A stretch of 64,000 nt of DNA from Peribacillus asahii (GTDB taxonomy: Bacteria > Bacillota > Bacilli > Bacillales > DSM-1321): positions 1,908,001 to 1,972,000 of the forward strand of contig NZ_CP026095.1 in assembly GCF_004006295.1 (NCBI RefSeq). Direction: 5' to 3'. Position numbers and translations under genes: made by a program. Below, piece after piece: positions 51,449-59,349 of the stretch (position 1 is its first letter; each line of letters starts with the position of its first letter). The notes below the pieces were generated by a model. It was not told the DNA's origin. It did no database searches and worked only from the letters and a program-made list of their open reading frames with translations.

Positions 51449-52522
51449 ATGATGTACAAAAAAGTAAAGATAGTATCACCTGTTCTTCTAGGATTAACAT
51501 TAGCTATAACAGGGTGTAATACGGACATACAAGACAACCAAAGTGAACCGAAGCAAGAACAAATACAAAAAGAAGCACAAATTACGAGATTACAATCTTT
51601 AAATGCTATGACAATACAAATGACGTTCTCTGAGCCTTTATCGGAAGAAGAAGTCAATATCGATAATTTAGAAAAGATTAAAAAGAATTTTGAATTTAAT
51701 AACGACATGAGCATCGTCAATGTTCCACGATTAAAGATTGGTGCGAAAAGTACGTATATTGTGCCCGTTACAATCCAGAAACCAGGAACAACGTATACAG
51801 TTAGTTATAAAGATGGAGAAAAACAGTCTTTTGAAGCAAGTGATGAAAAAATTAATATTCGTCAAACTAGACAAGTCACAAACGATACATTTGAAATTGA
51901 ATCCTTTATAGAAGATGGTGTAACAGATTACGCAAATATTATTGAAGCGTATCGGGCAGGGCGTGGTAATTTGGCTTTTCAAGTAGATGACGAAAATAAA
52001 GATGAAAATGGAAAACAGTATCAAGTAATTTCATCTTTACGAGATCGTGTAGTCACAATTACCACAGATAAGGGTGAAGAAATCAAAGCAAATTATGTTC
52101 CGTTTACCCAAGCTGCAGATGGTAGACAAGCACCAAAATTTCGTTTACCTGACGGTCAAACATTAAATCCTGGTACGAAATATACTGTGACGTCTGATTG
52201 GGCAATAATCAAGAATTCATCTTTCACTGCTAAAGAGTTTACTCCACTTACAATCGAGTCAGCAGAAGCAATCGATAACAAATCGTTCCAAATAACATTA
52301 GATAAAGATCCGGGTATGGAGTTATTTGCTGGTCGTAAAGTGGAATTAAGAGGTGATGATGGCAGCAATATAGAAGCCCAATACCGCTTCTCTTCTCGCA
52401 AAGGACCTGTTGGAATCTTTGATGTGCTAAACGAAAAAACATTGCAATCAGGCGTTAAATATGCGGTCGTACCGATGGGCAACTGGGCAACACCGGATAC
52501 AGTCACTTTAACAACAAAATAA
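51449..52522 (+). CDS. Exported lipoprotein with SbsA-like Ig domain (twin A)
   Basis: This 357-residue lipoprotein has lipobox ITGC (about 21-24), a short Gln/Glu linker and a domain starting LQSLNAMTIQMTFSEPLSEE, which fits a Big_5/SbsA Ig-like strand pattern. Two later regions (TFEIESFIEDGVTDYANIIE, AYRAGRGNLAF, and FTQAADGRQAPKFRLPDGQT) are almost identical in the next gene, and the C-terminal half has DKDPGMELFAGRKVELRGDD. It is the anchored twin. The start has GGAG upstream. The function is unknown. Confidence 0.82.
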   Translation: MMYKKVKIVSPVLLGLTLAITGCNTDIQDNQSEPKQEQIQKEAQITRLQSLNAMTIQMTFSEPLSEEEVNIDNLEKIKKNFEFNNDMSIVNVPRLKIGAKSTYIVPVTIQKPGTTYTVSYKDGEKQSFEASDEKINIRQTRQVTNDTFEIESFIEDGVTDYANIIEAYRAGRGNLAFQVDDENKDENGKQYQVISSLRDRVVTITTDKGEEIKANYVPFTQAADGRQAPKFRLPDGQTLNPGTKYTVTSDWAIIKNSSFTAKEFTPLTIESAEAIDNKSFQITLDKDPGMELFAGRKVELRGDDGSNIEAQYRFSSRKGPVGIFDVLNEKTLQSGVKYAVVPMGNWATPDTVTLTTK

Positions 52523-52625
52523 GAAGAGTTTCTAGAAGAACTTACAAAACATTTCAAGCTGAAAAGAATAGTCTTATTCACATCCAGAGGTTCCTTTTTT
52601 ATGTAGTTTTCACGATAAAAGAAAT

Positions 52626-52687
52626 TTTAAAATTTTATACTTTTTTAAGAATTTTTTTATAGCCAGTTTAGATGTTACTTGTATGAT
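52626..52687 (+). promoter_or_regulatory. TTTARR direct-repeat array before twin B
   Basis: TTTAAA (52626), TTTATA (52634), TTTAAG (52644), TTTATA (52656) and TTTAGA (52667) occur in phase, with TATGAT (52682) as a possible -10. The 52644/52656/52667 spacing (12, 11) equals that of the ankyrin-gene array. Confidence 0.5.
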
Positions 52688-52729
52688 AAATTTTGTAATT
52701 AACAATACAAAATAAGGAGAATGTGAAAA

Positions 52730-53812
52730 ATGCACTTTAAAAAACGTATTATACCAGCAGTATTAGCTGTATCTGTATTATCATCTGGAATAGTTACTGT
52801 TCATCCAACAGTAGAAGTAGAGGCAGCGAGTAAACACATAACAGCACAAGAGAAGAAGCAACAAGAAGCAAGAATTAATAAAATAAATGTATTGAATACA
52901 ATGACACTACAAATTACATTCAATAAACCATTAGCGGCAGAAGATGTCGATCCGAATAACTTGGAGAATATTAAAAAACAATTCAAATTTAATCATGGTA
53001 TGAGCATTGTCAATGTACCTCGTTTAAAAACAGGAGCAAAAAGCACATATATTGTACCAGTTACGATTCAAAAGGATGGCGTTAAATATAAATTAAGTTA
53101 CAAGGGACAACGAGTAAAATCCTTCGAAGGCACAGATCAAAAGATTGATTTCCGTAAAACTCAACAAGTAACAAATGATACATTTGAGATAGAATCATTT
53201 TTAGAAGATGGAGTAACAGACTACGCAAATATTATTGAAGCCTACCGTGCAGGGCGTGGTGATTTAGCATTTGAATTAAATAATAGAAACAGAGATGAAA
53301 ACGGAAAGCATTTTGATATTATTTCGTCTTTACGTGATCGTGTTGTAACGATTACTGGAAATAACGGAGAACAGTTTGTAGCCAATTACGTTCCATTCAC
53401 TCAGGCTGCTGATGGAAGACAAGCACCAAAATTCCGACTACCAGCAGGACAAACATTAAAACCAGGTGTAACATATAAGGTGACATCTAAGTGGGCTGAC
53501 ATTGGAAATAGAACATTTACGGCACAATATATCGCACCGCTTACACTTCAATCGGCAGAAGCAATTGATAATAAGACATTCCAAATTGTATTGGATAAAG
53601 ACCCAGGCATGGAGTTATTTGCAGGTCGAAGTGTGCAATTAAAAGGGGAAGACGGTAGCGTTTTACAAGCTCAATATCGCAATTCTTCTCGTAAAGGGGC
53701 AGTTGGAATTTTCGATATGACAAACAGCACATTGAAACCTAACGTTAAATATATAGTAGTGCCATTGAACAATTGGGCAACTGCAGATTCTGTATTTTTA
53801 ATAGGGAAGTAA
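52730..53812 (+). CDS. Secreted protein with SbsA-like Ig domain (twin B)
   Basis: This 360-residue protein has a Sec signal peptide ending VEVEAASK (cleavage after AxA, about residue 33) and no lipobox, so it is released where twin A is anchored. The body has KINVLNTMTLQITFNKPLAA, and then long segments identical or nearly so to twin A, for example VTDYANIIEAYRAGRGDLAF and FTQAADGRQAPKFRLPAGQT, through to the DKDPGMELFAGRSVQLKGED end. I infer a tandem duplication with diverged export signals. AAGGAG precedes the ATG. Its own repeat-array promoter suggests separate control. Confidence 0.85.
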   Translation: MHFKKRIIPAVLAVSVLSSGIVTVHPTVEVEAASKHITAQEKKQQEARINKINVLNTMTLQITFNKPLAAEDVDPNNLENIKKQFKFNHGMSIVNVPRLKTGAKSTYIVPVTIQKDGVKYKLSYKGQRVKSFEGTDQKIDFRKTQQVTNDTFEIESFLEDGVTDYANIIEAYRAGRGDLAFELNNRNRDENGKHFDIISSLRDRVVTITGNNGEQFVANYVPFTQAADGRQAPKFRLPAGQTLKPGVTYKVTSKWADIGNRTFTAQYIAPLTLQSAEAIDNKTFQIVLDKDPGMELFAGRSVQLKGEDGSVLQAQYRNSSRKGAVGIFDMTNSTLKPNVKYIVVPLNNWATADSVFLIGK

Positions 53813-53916
53813 GGTGTAATTGGGGCTAAAAATAAAAAGCATAAAAGGAAACTCTTATTAAAATAATTAGTTCCGTTATTGTGGAGAAAACCTCAAATAA
53901 CAACCTAAATTGCATA

Positions 53917-53975
53917 AGAAATAGCCAAGTGACAATAACTATTGTCATCTTGTTAATTGATATGCTATTTCGGTT
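53917..53975. repeat. Two-part hairpin in the 53.8-54.2 kb gap
   Basis: GAAATAGC (outer) pairs with GCTATTTC, and AAGTGACAAT pairs with ATTGTCATCTT inside. It may be a transcript end for twin B. No gene is visible in the rest of the 53813-54189 gap except the terminator at 54018. Confidence 0.4.
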
Positions 53976-54017
53976 GTCAATTCATCATAAAAGAGCGATA
54001 AATCCTTATATAACAAC

Positions 54018-54062
54018 AAAAAAACGAGTATAAAAACCTTGGCGATTTTATACTCGTTTTTG
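54018..54062. terminator. Bidirectional terminator
   Basis: AAAAACGAGTATAAAA and TTTTATACTCGTTTTT form a perfect 16-bp stem around a 10-base loop. Confidence 0.88.
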
Positions 54063-54189
54063 TATGCTATTTCTATTGTTTCTCCACGTTATCGGATTTG
54101 ATGGATGGACACATTTTAGTTAAGTCTTTACAATGATTTCTGAAAGGGTGTGTCTGTTTTAGAATGTAAGAGTGCAGGTGAAGAATCTA

Positions 54190-54816
54190 CTATTTTTGTC
54201 TTCTCATCCATTGTGTGGCAACCCATTTTTCGCCAGTTATAACTGGCGCTCCACCATGTAAAGTTAGTTCGTTTATGTTTTTGTCGTTATAGAAATATTC
54301 GAAATACACGGCCATTCCTTTTCCGGGGGATATTGAAAAATTTAGTTTAGGAAAAAAAGTTTCTCCTCCATGCTCCACATCATTTAAGTACATGACGATC
54401 GTGCTGATTCTATTATTTTTTGTTGCTTTACTTGCAGAGGTAAAAAAATCAAAATGAGCTTTGTACTCTTGACCAGGAGTATATTTAAGAATTTGAATAC
54501 CCTCTCCATGTTCAACGGGTATATTCATAATCGATGATATTCTTTTTTCAATTTTGGCAATGATGTCATTTTCATTTTCTTGAAAAAACATACTGCTGCT
54601 TGTTCTGATCTCATTTACTTCGCGGGTAACTCCAATTTTAGAACGATGCATTTTGTCTTGTGACAATCTAATTAGTTCGTCACATTCTTCTTCACTCAAA
54701 ACATTTCCTAAAATTACTATTAGTGGTTCTTCTAATCTAGCAATTATATTAATTTCTCTATCTTCTGTTTTGATTTTATTTCCGATGTGATTAAAAATAG
54801 TTTGTTCTTTTACCAA
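54190..54816 (-). CDS. Prolyl 4-hydroxylase-like 2OG/Fe(II) oxygenase
   Basis: This 208-residue protein has the double-stranded beta-helix core of the P4H family. The metal triad is His121-x-Asp123 (HFDFF) and His187 (LHGGAPVITGEKWVATQW); Lys197 fits the 2-oxoglutarate site. It resembles the B. anthracis-type P4H. It is cytoplasmic, with no signal peptide. The start is TTG with GAGAGGG upstream. Its substrate (collagen-like or other proline-rich protein) is not in the window. Confidence 0.9.
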   Translation of the reverse strand: MVKEQTIFNHIGNKIKTEDREINIIARLEEPLIVILGNVLSEEECDELIRLSQDKMHRSKIGVTREVNEIRTSSSMFFQENENDIIAKIEKRISSIMNIPVEHGEGIQILKYTPGQEYKAHFDFFTSASKATKNNRISTIVMYLNDVEHGGETFFPKLNFSISPGKGMAVYFEYFYNDKNINELTLHGGAPVITGEKWVATQWMRRQK

Positions 54817-54948
54817 CTTTCATCGCCCTCTCAAGAGATTTAATTTTTAGAATGATGGTTTTATTTTGTTTCTCAAATGGTTATTTATGATAATTATACC
54901 ATGAACTTTCTGTTATTTACCTGTTCCTTATTCAACAAGAAATAAAAT

Positions 54949-54990
54949 AAGGGTCGTACATATTAGACATATCTAATATGTACGACCCTT
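54949..54990. terminator. Perfect 19-bp hairpin terminator after phoA
   Basis: AAGGGTCGTACATATTAGA and its exact complement pair around a 4-base loop. It lies between the alkaline phosphatase stop and the prolyl hydroxylase start on the minus strand. Confidence 0.85.
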
Positions 54991-55061
54991 TTATCTTCAT
55001 AAGTTTGCCTATTCAACTTAAATATAACAAAATAAGGGGTTCCTTTTATGTTTGCTTATTC

Positions 55062-56723
55062 TTATTTTACTATTTTCAATACTTCATCAGAAACATAGAA
55101 GTCTTTTCCGTTATAAATATTAATGGTCTTTACTTCTTGTTTTGTTTGACCTTTTTTCGTTTTTTGAATCACAATATTTTTGTTGACAGGAATCTCTATC
55201 GTTTGATCCCGTTTTGTAGCGACAAAAACAAGATTGTTTTTGTCTGTTTGGTCGATACGAGTAGAATAGCCTTTTTTCTTAAACGCTTGATCTGCATTTA
55301 AATACATAGAGTCGGTTACCTTATTTAAATTGAAGTTCATAAATTTTGCCATGCTCTTCGCTAAATCTGTATTTTCTACTAACCCAGTTGGTTTAGATGG
55401 ACCATAAGAATAGAGGAATACATCTTCACCAGTATGTCCTGTTGTTGTAAAACCGATATTTGCACGGTTAGCGAGCATTTTCACCATATCTGCAGCTATG
55501 TTTTTAGAAGCGGTTAAAGTAGCCAGTTCTTCAGAAGTAAGGTCGTCTAACCCATATAAGGCAGCGACTTCTTTTAGATTAGATTTGTCTGATTTTAGTT
55601 GACTTAATGCACCTTCTACCGTCATTTTCGCTTTTTTAAGCGGGTCGATGTAGGCAGAAACAGGCACACTTGGATAAGTTGAACTTGTATTAGCATTTCC
55701 GATTGTAATACCGCTGTTTCCGTGATCCGTCACAGCGATGACCATTGTATTTCCATCTTTTTTCGCAAACTCTACTGCTTTTTTTACTGCGTCATCAAAA
55801 GCTAAAATATCGCTAATCATGCCGATTGAATCATTCGCATGAGCAGCCCAATCTACTTTACTTCCTTCTACAAATAGGAAGAATCCATCTTTGTCTTTAT
55901 TTAATGTTTTAATCGCTTTATCAGTCATTTCTGCTAATGTAGGTTCGCTTGGCTTAGTTGTCGCACGATCCATGTCATAAGCAAGAGCACTTGGAGCAAA
56001 GCTTCCCCAAATTTTCTTTGATTTACTATTTAATAAATCATCGCGATTTTCAACGATATCATAGTTCTTCTCTTTTAGTACATCAGTCAGATTTTCGCCA
56101 TCTTTACGAGCATTCTTCGTTGAACCAGGGGAGAGGGACTCTTTTCCACCGCCTAATACAACATCAATATTTTGATAGACTTGTTGTTCTGCAATATCTT
56201 CATAGTTACTTCGATGTGTCACATGGGCAGAAAAACCTGCTGGTGTAGCATGTTGAATTTCTGAAGTTGAAATCAGACCGGTTGCTTTTCCTTGTTGCTT
56301 CGCTCCTTCTAGAACATTGGCTACTGGTCTTTGAGCATCTTCTGACTTCACTTGTGAAAGTCCAGGAGAATTAACAATAGAAGGGAGGACACCGACAAAT
56401 TTGTCATTTGACTTATGAGCTGTGGCAAGGGCCGTTGCTGCTGGTGCAGAATCGGTAATGGCAGATTCTGCTGAGTACGTTCTGACACCGCCAGATAGAA
56501 TTCCATCCATAGCAAGATTACTTCCTTTATACCATCTTGATAAAGTGACCGCATCATCACTAGCCCCGTCCATTACCATCATAATGACATTCGTCGGCTC
56601 TTTTTTCTTTGTTTTTGCTTCTGCTTCCGTCACTCCATGATTTGCGGCAATAAATCCGATTGATGAAACAGCGACTGCTCCAGCAAGCGTCAGTCCAGCA
56701 ACTTTTCTACTGATTTTTCTCAT
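55062..56723 (-). CDS. Secreted alkaline phosphatase (PhoA/PhoB type)
   Basis: This 553-residue enzyme has a signal peptide (about 1-35, hydrophobic LTLAGAVAVSSIGFIAA) and an alkaline phosphatase domain. The metal and nucleophile residues are present: VMDGAS (Asp52), ITDSAPAATA (nucleophile Ser92), VEGSKVDWAAHAND, VTDHGNSG and TGHTGEDV. About 90 C-terminal residues beyond the core look like a short stalk domain. It releases phosphate outside the cell. I chose ATG 56723 with GGAGGAG 6 bases upstream. It is controlled by the Pho box upstream. Confidence 0.95.
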   Translation of the reverse strand: MRKISRKVAGLTLAGAVAVSSIGFIAANHGVTEAEAKTKKKEPTNVIMMVMDGASDDAVTLSRWYKGSNLAMDGILSGGVRTYSAESAITDSAPAATALATAHKSNDKFVGVLPSIVNSPGLSQVKSEDAQRPVANVLEGAKQQGKATGLISTSEIQHATPAGFSAHVTHRSNYEDIAEQQVYQNIDVVLGGGKESLSPGSTKNARKDGENLTDVLKEKNYDIVENRDDLLNSKSKKIWGSFAPSALAYDMDRATTKPSEPTLAEMTDKAIKTLNKDKDGFFLFVEGSKVDWAAHANDSIGMISDILAFDDAVKKAVEFAKKDGNTMVIAVTDHGNSGITIGNANTSSTYPSVPVSAYIDPLKKAKMTVEGALSQLKSDKSNLKEVAALYGLDDLTSEELATLTASKNIAADMVKMLANRANIGFTTTGHTGEDVFLYSYGPSKPTGLVENTDLAKSMAKFMNFNLNKVTDSMYLNADQAFKKKGYSTRIDQTDKNNLVFVATKRDQTIEIPVNKNIVIQKTKKGQTKQEVKTINIYNGKDFYVSDEVLKIVK

Positions 56724-56778
56724 ATATTCTCCTCCAGTATGTAACATTTCTTCCAACAATTCCATAATAGAAGAAGAT

Positions 56779-56806
56779 TGTTAATAAAAGGTGGAAATGA
56801 TGTAAA
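56779..56806 (-). promoter_or_regulatory. Pho box (PhoP binding site)
   Basis: On the minus strand TTTACA, TCCACC and TTAACA occur at exactly 11-base steps, 56-83 bases before the alkaline phosphatase start. This is the tandem TTHACA arrangement bound by PhoP of Bacillus. Confidence 0.78.
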
Positions 56807-56938
56807 AAGAGAGCTTCAATTGTTAAGGTTTCATGAAGGGGTAAAAGGGAGTATAATGATTTTGAAAGAATACAGGATTTAACATAGTCTAAAAGAGAAG
56901 GAGGATAGTTGTCCTAAAAAAGGGATATCTATTTATTT

Positions 56939-57343
56939 ATGAATATCATCAGAATTATTGTACAAATTGCAATATTATTCGGTTTTTCATTTCTTGGTGA
57001 TCTAGTGCATACTTACCTACACATTCCATTACCAGGAAGTATTATAGGATTATTATTACTTTTTCTTGTATTATCTTTAAATGTTTGCTCTGTTAAATGG
57101 ATTGAACAGGGAGCAGGGTTTTTATTAGCTTTTTTACCATTGTTATTTGTTCCAACGCTAGTAGGCATTATTAAGTATCCGGAGCTTTTTACTGGTAAAG
57201 GAATCTTGGTCCTTTTAGTTGTTGTTATCAGTACAGTTATTACAATGATCGCAGCAGGGAAAGCAAGTGAAGTTGCTGAAAGCAAAACGAAAGAAAGGAA
57301 GCAGAAGAAAAAGTGGCACAAACACTCATCGCAATCATTATAA
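56939..57343 (+). CDS. LrgA/CidA-family holin-like protein
   Basis: This 134-residue protein has four membrane helices and the family pattern: LFGFSFLGDLVHTYLHIPLPG then AFLPLLFVPTLVGI. It has a basic C-terminal tail. With the LrgB-type protein downstream it forms the LrgAB/CidAB pair that modulates murein hydrolase release and pyruvate uptake in Bacilli. The ribosome binding site AAAGGG is 14 bases upstream of the ATG, which is far. Confidence 0.9.
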   Translation: MNIIRIIVQIAILFGFSFLGDLVHTYLHIPLPGSIIGLLLLFLVLSLNVCSVKWIEQGAGFLLAFLPLLFVPTLVGIIKYPELFTGKGILVLLVVVISTVITMIAAGKASEVAESKTKERKQKKKWHKHSSQSL

Positions 57344-58005
57344 TTACGTTGACAGTCATTATTTATTTAGCTATGAATCGGTTATATATACGTTTCTCTT
57401 CTCCGCTGCTATCACCGATTTTAACAACAGTGCTAATTATTATAGGGTTTCTTGTTTGTTTTCATATTCCTTATAATACGTATTTAATCGGCGGAAAATG
57501 GATTAATTTCTTGCTAGGGCCAGCTGTTGTCGCTTTAGCTTATCCTTTATATAATCAAAGAAAAATGTTAATGAAGCATTTAGCACCTATTATTACAGGT
57601 GTATGTATTGGGTTGTTTGTAGGAATAATCAGTGGTTCTATATTGGCATTTGTATTTGGACTACATAAAGATATGATTCTCTCACTTTTACCAAAATCGC
57701 TTACAACCCCTATAGCAATGGAAGTTTCTGATCAATTAGGTGGTATCCCAGCTATTACCGTTGTATTTGTGGTGATTGCAGGTTTTGTTGGAGCTGTATT
57801 AGGACCTTCTTTTTTGAAATGGAGCCGTATTAACAGTGATATGGGGAAAGGGATTGCTCTTGGTAGCGCATCACACGCACTAGGAACGTCGAAGGCTTCT
57901 GAATATGGAGAACTGAGTTTCTCAATGAGTTCGATTTCAATGGCGTTAACGGCTATTTTAGGTGCGATTATTGGCTCCTTTATTCCATTCTTTTTTCATA
58001 TATAG
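57313..58005 (+). CDS. LrgB/CidB-family protein
   Basis: This 230-residue protein has about seven membrane helices, with the family segments FLLGPAVVALAYPLYNQ, ITVVFVVIAGFVGAVLGP and GSASHALGTSKASEYGE. It overlaps the LrgA-type gene by 31 bases, and starts at GTG with AAGGAAG upstream. Pairing with LrgA/CidA is firm; which of the two named systems it is cannot be told. Confidence 0.92.
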   Translation: MAQTLIAIIIITLTVIIYLAMNRLYIRFSSPLLSPILTTVLIIIGFLVCFHIPYNTYLIGGKWINFLLGPAVVALAYPLYNQRKMLMKHLAPIITGVCIGLFVGIISGSILAFVFGLHKDMILSLLPKSLTTPIAMEVSDQLGGIPAITVVFVVIAGFVGAVLGPSFLKWSRINSDMGKGIALGSASHALGTSKASEYGELSFSMSSISMALTAILGAIIGSFIPFFFHI

Positions 58006-58008
58006 TAC

Positions 58009-58044
58009 AAAAAATCCTTTGCCTATTTCAGCAAAGGATTTTTT
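58009..58044. terminator. Terminator of the LrgA/LrgB pair
   Basis: AAAAAATCCTTTGC and GCAAAGGATTTTTT form a perfect 14-bp stem around an 8-base loop. The remaining gap to 58317 has no other clear signal. Confidence 0.88.
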
Positions 58045-58316
58045 GTGTACGGATGAAGAGGCAGTACTCCACATTGGGTTACTGGAAGTTTTACTTTATT
58101 TCGATATAACTAATAAATGGTGCTAAACGATTCGATTGCTTCTATATTAAGGGTCAGAATGCTAATTGCTGTTACATGTGTTGAATGAATGATATCCTTA
58201 AAATGGAGAAAATATTACTTTGAAAAAGTGTATGCTAGATTAATATACCTGTTAATGATTATGAATAGTACACGTATACGAACTTATTTTGTTTTATGTC
58301 AGTTGGGAGGATTATA

Positions 58317-59192
58317 ATGAAAAAAGAAAAAATTGGACTCGTTTTAGAGGGTGGAGGTATGCGCGGATTGTATACAATCGGCGTCCTTGACTCGTTTATT
58401 GATCAACAGATTATGACAGATTATGTGATTGGTGTATCGGCAGGAGCTTGTAATGGTGTATCTTATGTTTCTCAACAACATGGTCGCAATTATCGCGTGA
58501 ACACAAACTATATTGAAGACAAAAGATATGTAAGCCTGTCAAACTTTATGAAAACAAAATCGCTATTTGGGATGGATTTTCTTTTTGATGAAATTCCGCA
58601 TCAATTAGAAATTTTTGATTATGATGCTTTTCTAGCCTCTTCTTGTGAGTTTGTAACAGGTGTAACGGATGTGATAACAGGAAAGCCTGTTTATTTTGGA
58701 AAAGAACATATGAATTATGATTCGACTGTTCTTCGTGCTTCTTCATCGATTCCGGTATTTTCGCCTATGGTCGACTATAAAGGTGGAAAATATTTAGATG
58801 GTGGAACATCTGATCCAATTCCTGTACGGAAAGCGATTGCGGATGGATGTGACAAAGTAATTGTCGTTTTAACACGTGATCGCAATTATGTGAAAACACC
58901 TGAGAAATTCCGAATCATCTATAAACGTCTATTTAAGAAATATCCGGAAATGATTCGTTTATTAGATCAACGTCATGAAATCTATAATGAAACTCTTCAT
59001 TATGTGACGAAGCTTGAACGTGAGGGAAGAGCACTTGTTATTGCGCCAAGTTCTCCGATTACGATTAGTCGTTTTGAAAAAAATAAGGAAAAGCTTAAGA
59101 AGCTTTATCAGTTAGGAATACAGGACGCACAAGCAACGATGAATTTGATCGTCGAAATGGTACATGGGACAGCGGCTAGTTATTCTAAATAG
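58317..59192 (+). CDS. Patatin-like phospholipase
   Basis: This 291-residue enzyme has the oxyanion motif LEGGGMRGLY, the nucleophile in GVSAGACNG, and the catalytic Asp in LDGGTSDPIP. Patatin enzymes are lipid acyl hydrolases with a Ser-Asp dyad. There is no signal peptide, so it acts inside the cell. I chose ATG 58317 with GGGAGG 6 bases upstream. A terminator follows at 59237. The family covers bacterial phospholipase and RssA/YchK-like proteins. Confidence 0.92.
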   Translation: MKKEKIGLVLEGGGMRGLYTIGVLDSFIDQQIMTDYVIGVSAGACNGVSYVSQQHGRNYRVNTNYIEDKRYVSLSNFMKTKSLFGMDFLFDEIPHQLEIFDYDAFLASSCEFVTGVTDVITGKPVYFGKEHMNYDSTVLRASSSIPVFSPMVDYKGGKYLDGGTSDPIPVRKAIADGCDKVIVVLTRDRNYVKTPEKFRIIYKRLFKKYPEMIRLLDQRHEIYNETLHYVTKLEREGRALVIAPSSPITISRFEKNKEKLKKLYQLGIQDAQATMNLIVEMVHGTAASYSK

Positions 59193-59236
59193 AAAGAATA
59201 GGGTTTATTGTAGTAAGCAGATGAAAGACGTTGATT

Positions 59237-59270
59237 TAGGGAGTTATGCTTTTGGATAACTTTCCCTTTT
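59237..59270 (+). terminator. Terminator of the patatin gene
   Basis: GGGAgTTAT and ATAAcTTtCCC pair around an 8-base loop, and TTTTTG follows. Confidence 0.75.
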
Positions 59271-59294
59271 TGTTTTTATCGTGTAATATCAAAA

Positions 59295-59308
59295 TGAAAG
59301 CGCTTATA
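59295..59308. promoter_or_regulatory. Possible CcpA (cre) site over the activator promoter
   Basis: TGAAAGCGCTTATA fits the cre pattern except for the last pair. It overlaps a TATAAT (59306-59311), so CcpA could repress the activator gene. Confidence 0.5.
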
Positions 59309-59349
59309 TAATAGTGAATCTGGATAACTATGAAAAAAGGATGAAGCTT

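Noticed and set aside
53917..53975. The two-part hairpin as a riboswitch
   Set aside because: It follows twin B without any gene directly downstream on the same strand, so a transcript end is more likely.
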